Shown here in pieces: positions 1-7,718 of a stretch of 10,563 nucleotides of DNA. The notes beneath the pieces are model-generated. The model was given only the letters and a program-made list of their open reading frames with translations, was not told where the DNA came from and did no database searches. Each line of letters opens with the position of its first letter. Within the stretch, counting starts at the first letter, position 1. Source of the stretch: Candidatus Omnitrophota bacterium (GTDB lineage Bacteria > Ratteibacteria > UBA8468 > B48-G9 > DSTR01); the NCBI GenBank assembly GCA_023818865.1, contig JAMWDF010000003.1:1-10563 (forward strand). The letters run 5' to 3'. A program made the translations under genes and the position numbers.

Positions 1-1151
1 CCAGCCAGCCAAGCCGTTTCCCGATAAGCAGAATAACCAGGTGTAGTATCTAGGGCAATTTTATCCACTGGTAGATTCCAACCATAAAGAGTCGGAACAA
101 GACTGTTGCCTTCCCTCGCCCCGGCTGGGAAAATGCTTTTTACCAAGGGACTCTCACTGATAGATACCCGGTAAACAAAGTCTTTTCTGCCCCGGTAAAG
201 GGAATCCCTGATTTCCAATATGTATTCATCAGTTTCCGGAACCATCCAGGTAATGACGGGATCAGGGTCATACTCATAGCAGTCAGCCGAGGCCAAAACT
301 TTTCCTTTCCGATCATAGAGCGTAGCTAGGGCTTCAAACCAACCCGGGACAGCGTCAGCCAGGAATGGCACCAACCGTCTGGCCCAGACGGTGATTAGTA
401 ATTTCTGGCCCTTGGTCGCTTGGAAGCGAAAGGTGTCAACATCACCTGGTTCAATCTGACCATTGATTACTACCGGCAGTTTAACCGGGAGAGGAGAATT
501 TTTCTCGTTAGGTTCCAGTTCTAACACTTCCGGCCAGGTGCCTATCTGAAAGGGTAACGGCTGACTAAGACCGGTTGGAGTAACTAGGCGCAGCTGCCGC
601 CACCCAGGTTCGGCGTCAGGAGAAATAGTCAACTTCAGTAGAACTGTTTCGGCTATCGCCGGAGTAAACTGTTGAATTTTCTTAGGAGTGAGGTACTCAT
701 AAACAATTCTCTGAAGGTCTTCCTTGGTGGGATTTTCCAGTTTGCGGAGAAGCGGTGCCCGAGGAAGTGTTTCCGAGTTTTCCTCTGGCGGCAGAGTTTC
801 TTTAACTGGCCACCCGGCTAATTTTCGGTAAGCATTGTTTACCAGCCACCGTAGTGTTTTTCTTTGTTCCTGGGAAAGGGAACGAAGAGCAGGGAAAACT
901 TCAATTACTTCCGCTTCCACCCCTTTCCCTGAGATTAGCGCCGCACTACTTCTCATCAAACGGCTGCCGCCAACGAGTATTTCCAGCGTCGTTCCTCGCT
1001 GGCCGCCGCCTGGGAAAAGATAACCCAGCTGCGGTAAACGCTCTATTTGTGCCTGGGGACGGGTGGAGAATAAGAGGAACAGAAGTCCCCAGGTCAATTT
1101 TCGTCTCCTGAAATGGATGATTCCTCTCCAGTCTTTATGCCATGATTTCAT
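1..1151 (-). CDS. Secreted IPT-like / PPC-domain surface protein, partial (N-terminal 383 residues)
   Basis: I translated this by hand. The frame is open from an ATG at 1151 to the window edge, so the C-terminus is missing. The N-terminus is a basic stretch (RRRK at 15-18) followed by a hydrophobic segment (about 20-29), read as a signal peptide ending near QAQ at 33-35. Residues 44-62 carry YLFPGGGQRGTT...VGG, resembling the opening strand of IPT/TIG-like domains in planctomycete and verrucomicrobial surface proteins. A second copy starts at about 339 (SIFPAGAREGNSL). Residues 229-332 look like a PPC (bacterial pre-peptidase C-terminal) beta-sandwich: GQIEPGDVDTFRFQATKGQ at the start, then a DRKGKVLASAD turn and a DEYILEIRD strand. 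Such proteins often sit beside DUF1549/DUF1501 genes, as here. The start overlaps the end of the DUF1501 gene by 17 bases and has a GGTAGG-type ribosome site just upstream (1156-1162). No catalytic motif is visible. The role is inferred to be structural or adhesive at the cell surface or in the periplasm. Confidence 0.85.
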   Translation of the reverse strand, partial: MKSWHKDWRGIIHFRRRKLTWGLLFLLFSTRPQAQIERLPQLGYLFPGGGQRGTTLEILVGGSRLMRSSAALISGKGVEAEVIEVFPALRSLSQEQRKTLRWLVNNAYRKLAGWPVKETLPPEENSETLPRAPLLRKLENPTKEDLQRIVYEYLTPKKIQQFTPAIAETVLLKLTISPDAEPGWRQLRLVTPTGLSQPLPFQIGTWPEVLELEPNEKNSPLPVKLPVVINGQIEPGDVDTFRFQATKGQKLLITVWARRLVPFLADAVPGWFEALATLYDRKGKVLASADCYEYDPDPVITWMVPETDEYILEIRDSLYRGRKDFVYRVSISESPLVKSIFPAGAREGNSLVPTLYGWNLPVDKIALDTTPGYSAYRETAWLA

Positions 1152-2484
1152 GTAACCTACCTGCTCTTGGGGGAAGCATTACCGGTACTTTCAGGTTTCT
1201 GGGGTTGGGTAACAACCCATCTGGATCAATTCCCAAGAGTTCATAGAGGCTACCCAGAAGGTCTTCCGGATAAACCGGTCTATCTTCAACCTCTTCTCCG
1301 GTGCGGTTAGAGCGACCTAGTACCTTTCCCCCTTTAAAACCGCCTCCAGCTACAACTACAGAAAAACATCGGCCATAATGATTGCGACCGCCGTACCAAG
1401 GTGCTTCCCACTGAATCCGAGGTGTCCGACCAAATTCACCTGACCACCAGACAATAGTCTGCTGCAGCAGTCCCCTTTCTGTTAGGTCAACCAGCAGAGT
1501 GGACATTCCTCGGTCCAAATCAGGCATCATTCGCTGGATGGTCTCAAAATGTCGTTTGTGAGTGTCCCATCCAGGATAATTGATGGTGACATAAGGAACT
1601 CCCCTTTCTACCAACCTTCTGGCCGCCAGGCAGGCCTGGCCGAACCAGGTTCTTCCATAACGTTCTCTACTCTCAGCCTTTTCCAGGGTAAGATCAAAAA
1701 CCTTGATTGCTTCACCAAGAACAGACTCGTACGCTTTGGCGGTGGTTTCTTCAAACTTTTGGCAAAGGGGATGTTCAGGATAAACTTTTGCCAGTCGGTC
1801 AAAGGCCTCAGCCAGCTGGCGGCGCTGGACCTGTTTTTCCCGGGAAATTCCCTGGAGGACAAAACCTTCTACAAGAAATGGGTCCCGGTTCGGATCTCCT
1901 CCGGTGACTAAAGGTTGATATTTAGGTCCGAGAAAACCTGTCTCTGAGAAGCGTCCCTGGGAAGTAGTCAGAACAATATACGGAGGGATGGTGTCCTGGT
2001 AGCCAAAATCATATCCCTTGAAAAGAGAAGTCACCGCACCGAGGCTCGGATAGACCAAGGTACCTCCAGGCTCCCGGCCAGTCTGCATTCGGTAAGCGGC
2101 GGTCTCATGGCCGTTAATTCCGTGGGTCATACTCCGGATAATTGAGAATTTGTCAGCCTGCTGGGCTAGTAATGGTAGTAACTGGCTAATTCTGATTCCG
2201 TCCACATTAGTTGGAATTGGTTTGTCCAGCGGGCCACAGTAATTCCTGCCAGCTTCAGGTTTTGGGTCAAAGGTATCCAGATGAGCCGGTCCACCCCACA
2301 TCCAGATCTGGATCACTGACCGAGCCTTGCCCCCAAATTTCTTTTCTGGAAAGGCAAAGGAGAGACCGGCAAAACGGCTAAGGCAAGCAAAAGCAATTCC
2401 TTTCAGAGAGATAAGCAAGAATTGCCGGCGAGAGAGTTTTGTTTCACTTAGTAAAGACCAGTTTTTTGCCATTAGTGGTGCCAT
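1135..2484 (-). CDS. DUF1501 family protein, Tat-exported, alkaline-phosphatase-like fold
   Basis: A 449-residue protein of about the usual length for DUF1501. The N-terminus has a twin-arginine signal, SRRQFL at residues 18-23, then a hydrophobic stretch, so it is probably folded in the cytoplasm and exported by Tat. Conserved blocks follow in order: WGGPAHLDTFDPKP (63-76), GWDTH (305-309), GEFGRTP (349-355), GRNHYG (366-371), GGFKGGKVLG (381-390) and DRPVYPEDLL (401-410). The family belongs to the alkaline phosphatase/sulfatase-like superfamily. The Asp and His residues in these blocks are candidate metal ligands, but no substrate is established. It overlaps the DUF1549/1553 gene by 13 bases, and the two families are almost always paired in PVC genomes. 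I chose the ATG at 2484 because AAGGAG lies 5 bases before it. An in-frame ATG at 2472 (residue 5, overlapping the upstream stop as TAATG) is possible but too far from that site. The family assignment is secure; the biochemical function is unknown. Confidence 0.96.
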   Translation of the reverse strand: MAPLMAKNWSLLSETKLSRRQFLLISLKGIAFACLSRFAGLSFAFPEKKFGGKARSVIQIWMWGGPAHLDTFDPKPEAGRNYCGPLDKPIPTNVDGIRISQLLPLLAQQADKFSIIRSMTHGINGHETAAYRMQTGREPGGTLVYPSLGAVTSLFKGYDFGYQDTIPPYIVLTTSQGRFSETGFLGPKYQPLVTGGDPNRDPFLVEGFVLQGISREKQVQRRQLAEAFDRLAKVYPEHPLCQKFEETTAKAYESVLGEAIKVFDLTLEKAESRERYGRTWFGQACLAARRLVERGVPYVTINYPGWDTHKRHFETIQRMMPDLDRGMSTLLVDLTERGLLQQTIVWWSGEFGRTPRIQWEAPWYGGRNHYGRCFSVVVAGGGFKGGKVLGRSNRTGEEVEDRPVYPEDLLGSLYELLGIDPDGLLPNPRNLKVPVMLPPRAGRLHEIMA

Positions 2485-4391
2485 GAAAACTCCTTGCTAT
2501 TGATTAAGGCCCAGACAATGTCCTGAAATCCTGTCTGTCCTCGCTGGAGATATTTTTGCGCCTCAGTTATTTCTTCCTCCAAGGGTAACCGGGAAAGAAT
2601 GGTTAACCAGGTGAGGCTCAAACCGATTCGGTAGTCAGAACCGCTGGCTCCAGAGATGGCTTGGAAAAGACGACTGGACCTAATCCATTCATTAAGCCGC
2701 GAAGAATTGATAAAGAAAAGTCGCTGGTTTTCTGTCACTTCTAAGTTTCGTTCTGAAACCAGTCCGGTATCCCGGGAAGGTCGGCCAAAAGTAATCAAAA
2801 AAGGACTAGTAATACTGCCGTCAAAAAGGGAAACAGTACTGTTTTCTTCAGGTATGTAGGTGAAAGGCTCAGGAATATCACTGGAGTAACTGGGTTTGAT
2901 CTGAAAAATCTGGCGAAACATATCTTCCAGGACTTCAGCCTCTATCGGTCTTACCGGATAGCAACCAAAATACTTTTCAGCCAACGAATGTCGGCCCATG
3001 AAAGATTGCTGATAGGTTCGGGAATTCAGAATTAACCGGTAAATGACTCTCAAATCATATTGATTCTGAACCAACTGGGAAGCCAAATAATCAAGCAGAG
3101 GCGGATTTACTGGCGGGTTGTCAGCTCTGAAGTCATCTACCGGGTGAACTACTCCTCGGCCAAAAAACCAGCCCCAGATTCGATTGACTATTACCCTGGC
3201 AAACCAAGGATTGTCTTTTCTGATTAACCAGTCAGCGAAAATCTTTCTCGGGTCTTTATCCGGGGGAAGATAAACTTTCTGACCGTCTGGCATCACCAGT
3301 TCGTTAACCGGCAATGGTTCTCTGGTCCAGTAAACGATTTCTTCTTTCCATTCAGCAGTTTTCTTGTACCCTAGCCGGGAAAAGAATATTTCCATTGTTT
3401 TTTGGTCTTTCTCCGGCCAGGAGGAAAGCCTGGTGCCCATGAAGGTTAAAGCGACTGCCTCCGCCAGCCCAGAAGGATTTCTATTTTGCACAGCCCGGAA
3501 AAAGTTTACTGGCGGGGTGCGGAAATTGCTGCCGCTACTGGTAAGTAAGGTTCTGACAAATTGATCGTATGGCAAATTGTTTCTGATTGTTTCTTGAAGC
3601 CAGCGGTGATATACTGCGGCCCCGTTTGGCCAGAGATTAATCGGAAATTCTGCTTTAATTCGAAGAATATCACCCCATCTCATTGCCTGGTAATCAATGA
3701 ATTCATCGCGGGTGAATAATTTTTCAATCAGCTGGTGTCGTTTATCGGTTCGGGTGTCTCTTAGAAATTCCAGCACCTCTCCGGGGCTGGGTAGCTTTCC
3801 TATCATATTCAGGTACACGCGCCGAATAAAGACTTCATCCGAACACCAAGGCGAAGCAGCAATGTTTTGTTCTTTTAAGCCTCTCAGAACAAGACGGTCA
3901 ACCTCATTGGTCGGCGGAGAGTCACTCTCTTGTTCATAAGGGGCTTTGTCTTGGCGTGGTTGCTTGGTTAACGGGGTTGCTTGTTTCAGGAGGAAGATGA
4001 GTTTTTCCACCTTCTCTGTTTCCTCTTCACCCTTAGTCTCGGAAGTTACGCTAAGCCGCAAAGCCAGTTCTACTCTCTGGTCTTCAGTGAGGACGTCTAA
4101 CAAGCGGTTAAAAGCTTCTTCTTGGATTTTTGCTATGTTTTGTTGCCAGGCGCGTATCTCTTTATCTGAGGCAGAAGTGATTCGCAGAGATTGAATCTTA
4201 TTTCTGAATTCTAACCGGAGAGCCTGAATTTCTGTCTTCTGCTCAGGAGAAAGGTCAAGCTGAGAGAGTAACTCTACTAAGCGCGAAAAGTTTCTTCCAG
4301 GCAAACCAGGCAAAACTGATCGGTTCTGACCTTCGGCAAGCCAGCTCAATGCTACACAGGCAGCCAGAAGTAAAGAGGAAATTTTTTTCAC
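2472..4391 (-). CDS. DUF1549/DUF1553 protein with N-terminal LTxxQ (Spy/CpxP-like) domain
   Basis: A 639-residue exported protein. Residues 1-21 are a signal peptide (KK, then a hydrophobic core) with probable cleavage near AEGQ. Residues about 34-115 are a predicted helical region with two LTxxQ-like motifs, LSPEQ (47-51) and LTEDQ (101-105), as in the periplasmic Spy/CpxP/ZraP family. A charged linker (116-160) follows. DUF1549 covers about 160-355 (FIRRVYLNMIGKLPSPGEV at 188-206). DUF1553 covers about 380-635 (ADWLIRKDNPWFARVIVNR at 386-404, FFGRGVVHPVDDFRA at 409-423, LILNSRTYQ at 453-461, and a closing WALINSKEF). Many family members have a cytochrome-like N-terminal domain and a Cys-rich CxxCHxHP segment after a FLGVR-like motif. 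Here the same place reads FMGTRLSSWPEKDQK, with no Cys or His. The function of the family is unknown. The gene starts with GTG 5 bases after the secretin stop and is followed by its usual partner, DUF1501. Family confidence is high; the N-terminal domain call rests on motifs only. Confidence 0.95.
   Translation of the reverse strand: MKKISSLLLAACVALSWLAEGQNRSVLPGLPGRNFSRLVELLSQLDLSPEQKTEIQALRLEFRNKIQSLRITSASDKEIRAWQQNIAKIQEEAFNRLLDVLTEDQRVELALRLSVTSETKGEEETEKVEKLIFLLKQATPLTKQPRQDKAPYEQESDSPPTNEVDRLVLRGLKEQNIAASPWCSDEVFIRRVYLNMIGKLPSPGEVLEFLRDTRTDKRHQLIEKLFTRDEFIDYQAMRWGDILRIKAEFPINLWPNGAAVYHRWLQETIRNNLPYDQFVRTLLTSSGSNFRTPPVNFFRAVQNRNPSGLAEAVALTFMGTRLSSWPEKDQKTMEIFFSRLGYKKTAEWKEEIVYWTREPLPVNELVMPDGQKVYLPPDKDPRKIFADWLIRKDNPWFARVIVNRIWGWFFGRGVVHPVDDFRADNPPVNPPLLDYLASQLVQNQYDLRVIYRLILNSRTYQQSFMGRHSLAEKYFGCYPVRPIEAEVLEDMFRQIFQIKPSYSSDIPEPFTYIPEENSTVSLFDGSITSPFLITFGRPSRDTGLVSERNLEVTENQRLFFINSSRLNEWIRSSRLFQAISGASGSDYRIGLSLTWLTILSRLPLEEEITEAQKYLQRGQTGFQDIVWALINSKEFSWHH
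2490..2495 (-). promoter_or_regulatory. Ribosome binding site deciding the DUF1501 start
   Basis: AAGGAG on the minus strand, 5 bases before the ATG at 2484. It sits inside the last codons of the DUF1549/1553 gene. It favours the ATG at 2484 over the second in-frame ATG at 2472, which would be 17 bases away. Confidence 0.75.
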
Positions 4392-4396
4392 TTGAT

Positions 4397-6571
4397 TTAT
4401 CTTTCTCCTTTTTCCTGACTTTCTTCCAGTGGCTTTTTTTGCATCAGTTCCAGATGCTTGTCAAATGTCCCTTCTGTAACTGCTTTTTTCAGTCGGTGAC
4501 TGCCTTCCACTTCTACTGAAGAAAGACCCTGCAGTTTATCCGGCTGAGCTGCGACATGGGGGGTGAGAAAAATGAGTAATTCTGTTTTGGTGCCTTCAGT
4601 GGTACTGCGCCGGAAGAAATACTTCAGAAGAGGGATGTCGCCGAACCCTGGTACTTTCTTGGTATCTTCTGTTTGCTTATCTTCCATCAAACCGCCAATG
4701 ACGATGGTTTGTCCGTCCCGGATGGCTACCCGGCTGGTGGCGGAACGTTTAGCAAAAACCGGAGCTTTAACTGTTTCGGAAATTGGCACGGTTGTTCCGG
4801 TCAAAGCAGAGATTTCTGGATTGACATCCAAGATGACCAGTCCATCTGGGTTGATATGGGGGGTAACCCGGAGAATAATTCCGATATCCTGGTACTGGAT
4901 GGTGTTGATGGTCTGCCCGGTTTCCGTAGTTCTGGTGTTGGTGATGAAAGGTACTCGTTGCCCCACAGTGATGGAAGCCGCCTGATTGTCACTGCTCAAA
5001 ATGTAAGGCCGGGAAAGAACATCAAGCTTTCCTAACTTTTGAAGAGCCGCCAGGGTAGCCGCCAAATCTTTTTGCAGGACAGAAATGACCAGGCCTCCCT
5101 CAGCCGGCTTGCCAAAAGTTGTGGCGGCCTCCATGCCATGCCCGGTTGCTGTCAGATTCAGCACAGAGAACTCTGCGCCTAAATCCAGAGATTTTTCTGT
5201 GGTGACTTCCGCGATTAACACCTTAATGAGAACCTGGGGTACTGGCCGGTCCAGTTGATCGATAATCTCTTTAACCGTGTCAAAATTCTTAGTAGCGGTC
5301 ATCACCATCAGAGAATTGGTATCCTCATTAGCCACCACATACACCTGCCCGGCCAGTCCGGCAGCTGTCTGGGTAGCTGTAGGCGAAAGCCCGGTGGTAC
5401 TGAGAGAAGGACTGGTTGTCCGACCCGTGGTTGTTTGCCTGGTGGCGGTTCCAGGAGCCGGACTACTTCTTGCGCCAAAAAGGTTATTCAGGACTGTCTC
5501 CAGATTCTTTGCTTTACCGTTTTTCAAACTGTAGATGAACACTGCCTGGTCTGCTTCCTGGCTTGATTCCAGTTCTTTCACTATTTCCTCAATCACCCTC
5601 ATGGTATCCGAAGGTGCACTCACCACCACGGTATTACTCCGGTCATCAGCAGTAGCGATCACCCTAACTGCTCGCTGACTCTCCTGACCGGTAGCCGCAG
5701 AGGGCTGCGTTGGTTGTCTACCTCCGAAAACGCGGCTGATGCCGGCCAGAAAACCACCTGCTGATTGGGCCTGTCCGGTGGTCTGCTCTGGCCGGAAGAG
5801 CTCATTGATCAACCTGGCGGTGTTGGCGGCAGTGGCATATTTCAGGGAAAAGACCTTGACTTCAGCCACTGTGGCCATAGTGGTGTCCAGCGCTCGCACA
5901 ATCTCCACAATCCGCCGGATATTAGCTTGGGTATCGGTGAGAATTAGAGAATTGCTGCTGGCATTAGCAGCCAATTCAGCATAGGAAGGAATCAGGGGGG
6001 CCAGGTCTTGCTTTAGCCTGGTGACATCCACATATTTCACTGGGATAATCTGGGTGACCACAGTATCAGTAGGCTCAATGCCTGCCGGGTCATTGCCCAT
6101 CCGCACCGGGATGTTTCTTTTTTTCGCCTCGGTGAGTGGGACAATTTTTAAGGTTCGTCCCAGGGCAATAGCCGCGTAGCCTTTTTCCTTCAAAGCCATA
6201 TTGAGTAGGGAAACAGCCTCTTCCACCGAAAGAGGCTGCCGGCTCATCACTGTGATTCGCCCCTCCACCGGAGTCTCTCTAACAACACTAAAACCAGCTA
6301 CTTCAGAAAGATATTCCATAACCGAATCCAGGGAGGCATCCTTGAAATTCAGCAGGATACCTTTAGCCGGCGTCGCTGGTCCTTCGGTAATTCTTGGTGG
6401 GGATGGAGGTGGAGGTTCAGGAGTGGTGGCCGGCATTTGCTCTGGCGTTTGGACTGGGAGGACAATCACTGTTGGTTCTGCCGTCTCTGTCTGATTTTCC
6501 TGGGCTCGGGAATTTCCCAAGGCCAAAACCAGAAGACCAAGTAACCCCAAGCAAATTCTTAACCTTTTCAT
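4397..6571 (-). CDS. gspD: Type II secretion system secretin GspD
   Basis: A 724-residue outer-membrane secretin, the exit channel of the system. It has a signal peptide (1-23, cleavage after SRA) and a Pro-rich linker (about 36-68). N0 spans about 70-147 (ILLNFKDASLDSVMEYLSE), N1 about 172-231, N2 about 235-336 and N3 about 342-445. The secretin barrel spans about 447-674. Barrel marks are VLSRPYILSSDNQAASITVG (518-537), VPFITN (540-545), YQDIGIILRVTPHIN (560-574), IRDGQTIVIGGLM (617-629) and the signature VPGFGDIPLLKYFF (640-653), with LLIFLTPHV at the end. Unlike GspD-type secretins that show an obvious pilotin-binding S-domain, the last 50 residues are charged and unrecognised. N2 and N3 hold low-complexity inserts: Gly/Gln-rich at 263-298 and Thr/Ser-rich at 368-405. 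A strong AGGAG (6578-6582) lies 6 bases before the ATG and overlaps the stop of the GspC-like gene. PilQ is the main alternative name. GspD fits better because of GspK, the full N0-N3 series and the absence of AMIN domains. Confidence 0.96.
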   Translation of the reverse strand: MKRLRICLGLLGLLVLALGNSRAQENQTETAEPTVIVLPVQTPEQMPATTPEPPPPSPPRITEGPATPAKGILLNFKDASLDSVMEYLSEVAGFSVVRETPVEGRITVMSRQPLSVEEAVSLLNMALKEKGYAAIALGRTLKIVPLTEAKKRNIPVRMGNDPAGIEPTDTVVTQIIPVKYVDVTRLKQDLAPLIPSYAELAANASSNSLILTDTQANIRRIVEIVRALDTTMATVAEVKVFSLKYATAANTARLINELFRPEQTTGQAQSAGGFLAGISRVFGGRQPTQPSAATGQESQRAVRVIATADDRSNTVVVSAPSDTMRVIEEIVKELESSQEADQAVFIYSLKNGKAKNLETVLNNLFGARSSPAPGTATRQTTTGRTTSPSLSTTGLSPTATQTAAGLAGQVYVVANEDTNSLMVMTATKNFDTVKEIIDQLDRPVPQVLIKVLIAEVTTEKSLDLGAEFSVLNLTATGHGMEAATTFGKPAEGGLVISVLQKDLAATLAALQKLGKLDVLSRPYILSSDNQAASITVGQRVPFITNTRTTETGQTINTIQYQDIGIILRVTPHINPDGLVILDVNPEISALTGTTVPISETVKAPVFAKRSATSRVAIRDGQTIVIGGLMEDKQTEDTKKVPGFGDIPLLKYFFRRSTTEGTKTELLIFLTPHVAAQPDKLQGLSSVEVEGSHRLKKAVTEGTFDKHLELMQKKPLEESQEKGER
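4405..4410 (-). promoter_or_regulatory. Ribosome binding site with long spacing to a GTG start
   Basis: AAGGAG on the minus strand lies within the last codons of gspD, 13 bases before the GTG at 4391. That spacing is longer than usual. With the GTG start and a 5-base gap from the gspD stop, initiation probably depends on ribosomes finishing gspD. The GTG is still the best start, because it gives a proper MKKI...LLLAA signal peptide and no ATG lies nearby in frame. Confidence 0.5.
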
Positions 6572-6580
6572 CGTTGACTC

Positions 6581-7147
6581 CTATGGTTGACCAAGTTCTT
6601 GAAGGCGACGGCGCCTCATCTGTTCAACAATATTGCTGGTATCTGAGGATGGAGGACTAATATCTGACCCAGAAGAAACTAGAGTTGAAGAGAAAGAGGG
6701 ACTAGCTGGTGAACTAACCGGCCCTGCCGGCGTCAGAGGAGTAGAATTTGCCAGAGTTTTGCCAATTTCCACCTTCACTGGTGTCTCTTTGGCCACATAC
6801 TCAACATAATCCAGGGTAATCTGTTGAATTTTGCCTCCAAGCAAGTTTTCACCAGCTCGCACCCGCAAGGTTTTCCGGGAGAGGCGGTCCTCAAAAAAAG
6901 CAAGATAATCCTGACCGTGTCTGACGATTCCGGTAAGGACAATGTTGGCGGCTGGATTCACTGGCGGGGCTTCTTTCAAAATGGAATAAAACTTCTGCTG
7001 TTTGTCCGGCTTCTTGCGCTGGGGCAGAAAAATATTCCGTTCAGAAATGATTTGATAATGGTCAAAAGAATTCTCCGCGTTAGCCAGAATCAACCAGAGG
7101 CTGGCCAGGAAGATTATTTTTTTCCTGTCTTTAAGGAAAGATTTCAT
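6581..7147 (-). CDS. GspC/PilP-like inner-membrane protein linking platform and secretin
   Basis: A 188-residue protein. A short basic N-terminus is followed by one hydrophobic segment (about 10-23), either a membrane anchor or an uncleaved signal. Next comes ISERNIFLPQRKK (34-46), similar to the short ERNIF motif before the HR/PilP-like domain in PVC-type systems. Residues about 66-130 form a small beta-rich domain (NIVLTGIVRHGQDYLAFFED at 68-87, LRVRAGENLLGGKI at 94-107, VEYVAKETPVKVEIG at 115-129). This matches the homology-region fold by which GspC or PilP binds the N0 domain of the secretin. A Ser/Pro-rich tail (134-170) ends in a basic QMRRRRLQELGQP. The PDZ or coiled-coil domain found at the C-terminus of proteobacterial GspC is absent. 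It lies just before gspD, as pilP lies before pilQ, and overlaps the GspM-like gene by 17 bases. The fold assignment relies on motif and position, so I leave the symbol blank. Confidence 0.75.
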   Translation of the reverse strand: MKSFLKDRKKIIFLASLWLILANAENSFDHYQIISERNIFLPQRKKPDKQQKFYSILKEAPPVNPAANIVLTGIVRHGQDYLAFFEDRLSRKTLRVRAGENLLGGKIQQITLDYVEYVAKETPVKVEIGKTLANSTPLTPAGPVSSPASPSFSSTLVSSGSDISPPSSDTSNIVEQMRRRRLQELGQP

Positions 7148-7718
7148 TTTCGCTCTCTTGTTGTTTGACGATTTGCTTGTCTGGTTGTTTACTCCTCTCC
7201 TGCTGACATAGGGTCACCACCCGCATCTGGAGATTCAAATCGTCTGTCCCCTCCTTTCTGGTGACCAGCCTTAACTCGGCTATTTTGACCGGCAAGGCTG
7301 ATTGTTCTACTCGCCAAAGGAAAGCAGCGATATCAGCCATAGTTCCGGTACCTGAGACCTGGAAGATTATTTCTCTGAGTGCACCCTTGTTTACTGGGCG
7401 CTCCGGTTTGATAGCCACGAGAGTAAATCTGGCTTCTTCCGCCCACCTTCGGATGGAAAAAAGAAGGTTAATAACCGCGGCTGCCTGATCCGATCTAAAA
7501 CCGGTCTCTACCAGTGATTTCCAATCGGCTGCCAGGGCTTTCTCCCGAGAACGGATTTTCTGAAGTTGTCGCCATTCAGTGAGAAGTTGTTGCCTTTGTT
7601 CTTGCAGTCTTTCTTTTCTCCGGAGATAAGGGGTGAGGAGTAACCGGTCAAGCAAGAGAAAACCGACCGTTATTGTAGCGACCAGCGTCAAGAAGGATTT
7701 TCGTTTATTATCGGTCAT
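7131..7718 (-). CDS. GspM/PilO-like inner-membrane assembly protein
   Basis: A 195-residue bitopic protein. It has a short cytoplasmic N-terminus (MTDNKRK), one membrane segment (about 9-28) and a charged coiled coil (about 31-70, rich in Arg, Gln and Glu). A predicted alpha/beta ferredoxin-like domain follows at about 95-170 (FTLVAIKPERPVNKGALREI, then FQVSGTGTMADIAAFLWRVE). The pattern of a valine-rich strand, a GT turn and a helix ending in FLWRVEQS is typical of PilO and GspM domains. The tail (171-195) is Gln/Lys/Glu-rich and looks disordered. These proteins pair with the GspL/PilN periplasmic domain to set up the platform in the inner membrane. The start codon overlaps the gspL stop as ATGA and has no clear ribosome site, so translation is probably coupled. 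The sequence is divergent; the call leans on topology, size and the position between GspL-like and GspC-like genes. Confidence 0.8.
   Translation of the reverse strand: MTDNKRKSFLTLVATITVGFLLLDRLLLTPYLRRKERLQEQRQQLLTEWRQLQKIRSREKALAADWKSLVETGFRSDQAAAVINLLFSIRRWAEEARFTLVAIKPERPVNKGALREIIFQVSGTGTMADIAAFLWRVEQSALPVKIAELRLVTRKEGTDDLNLQMRVVTLCQQERSKQPDKQIVKQQESENEIFP

Noticed and set aside
835..1111. Two overlapping short plus-strand frames (62 and 85 codons)
   Set aside because: The minus strand here reads as the signal peptide and IPT-like start of the partial surface protein, continuous to the window edge. The plus-strand frames have no support.
2470..2472. Alternative DUF1501 start at the second ATG (TAATG overlap with the upstream stop)
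   Set aside because: It is attractive as a coupling signal, but the AAGGAG at 2490-2495 is 5 bases from the ATG at 2484 and 17 from this one.
4398..4400. ATA as a non-standard start for the DUF1549 gene, closer to the AAGGAG
   Set aside because: ATA starts are very rare and it would only add three residues before a good signal peptide. GTG at 4391 is more likely.
4563..4985. 140-codon plus-strand open frame opposite gspD
   Set aside because: It is antisense to a well-conserved secretin region, has no recognisable domain and no sensible context. It is a shadow of the coding strand.
4397..7718. A type IV pilus pilOPQ cluster rather than a type II secretion cluster
   Set aside because: Gene order fits pili, but the GspK with two helix-hairpin-helix regions and the N0-N1-N2-N3 secretin without AMIN domains point to T2SS. 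The question is kept open as a finding.
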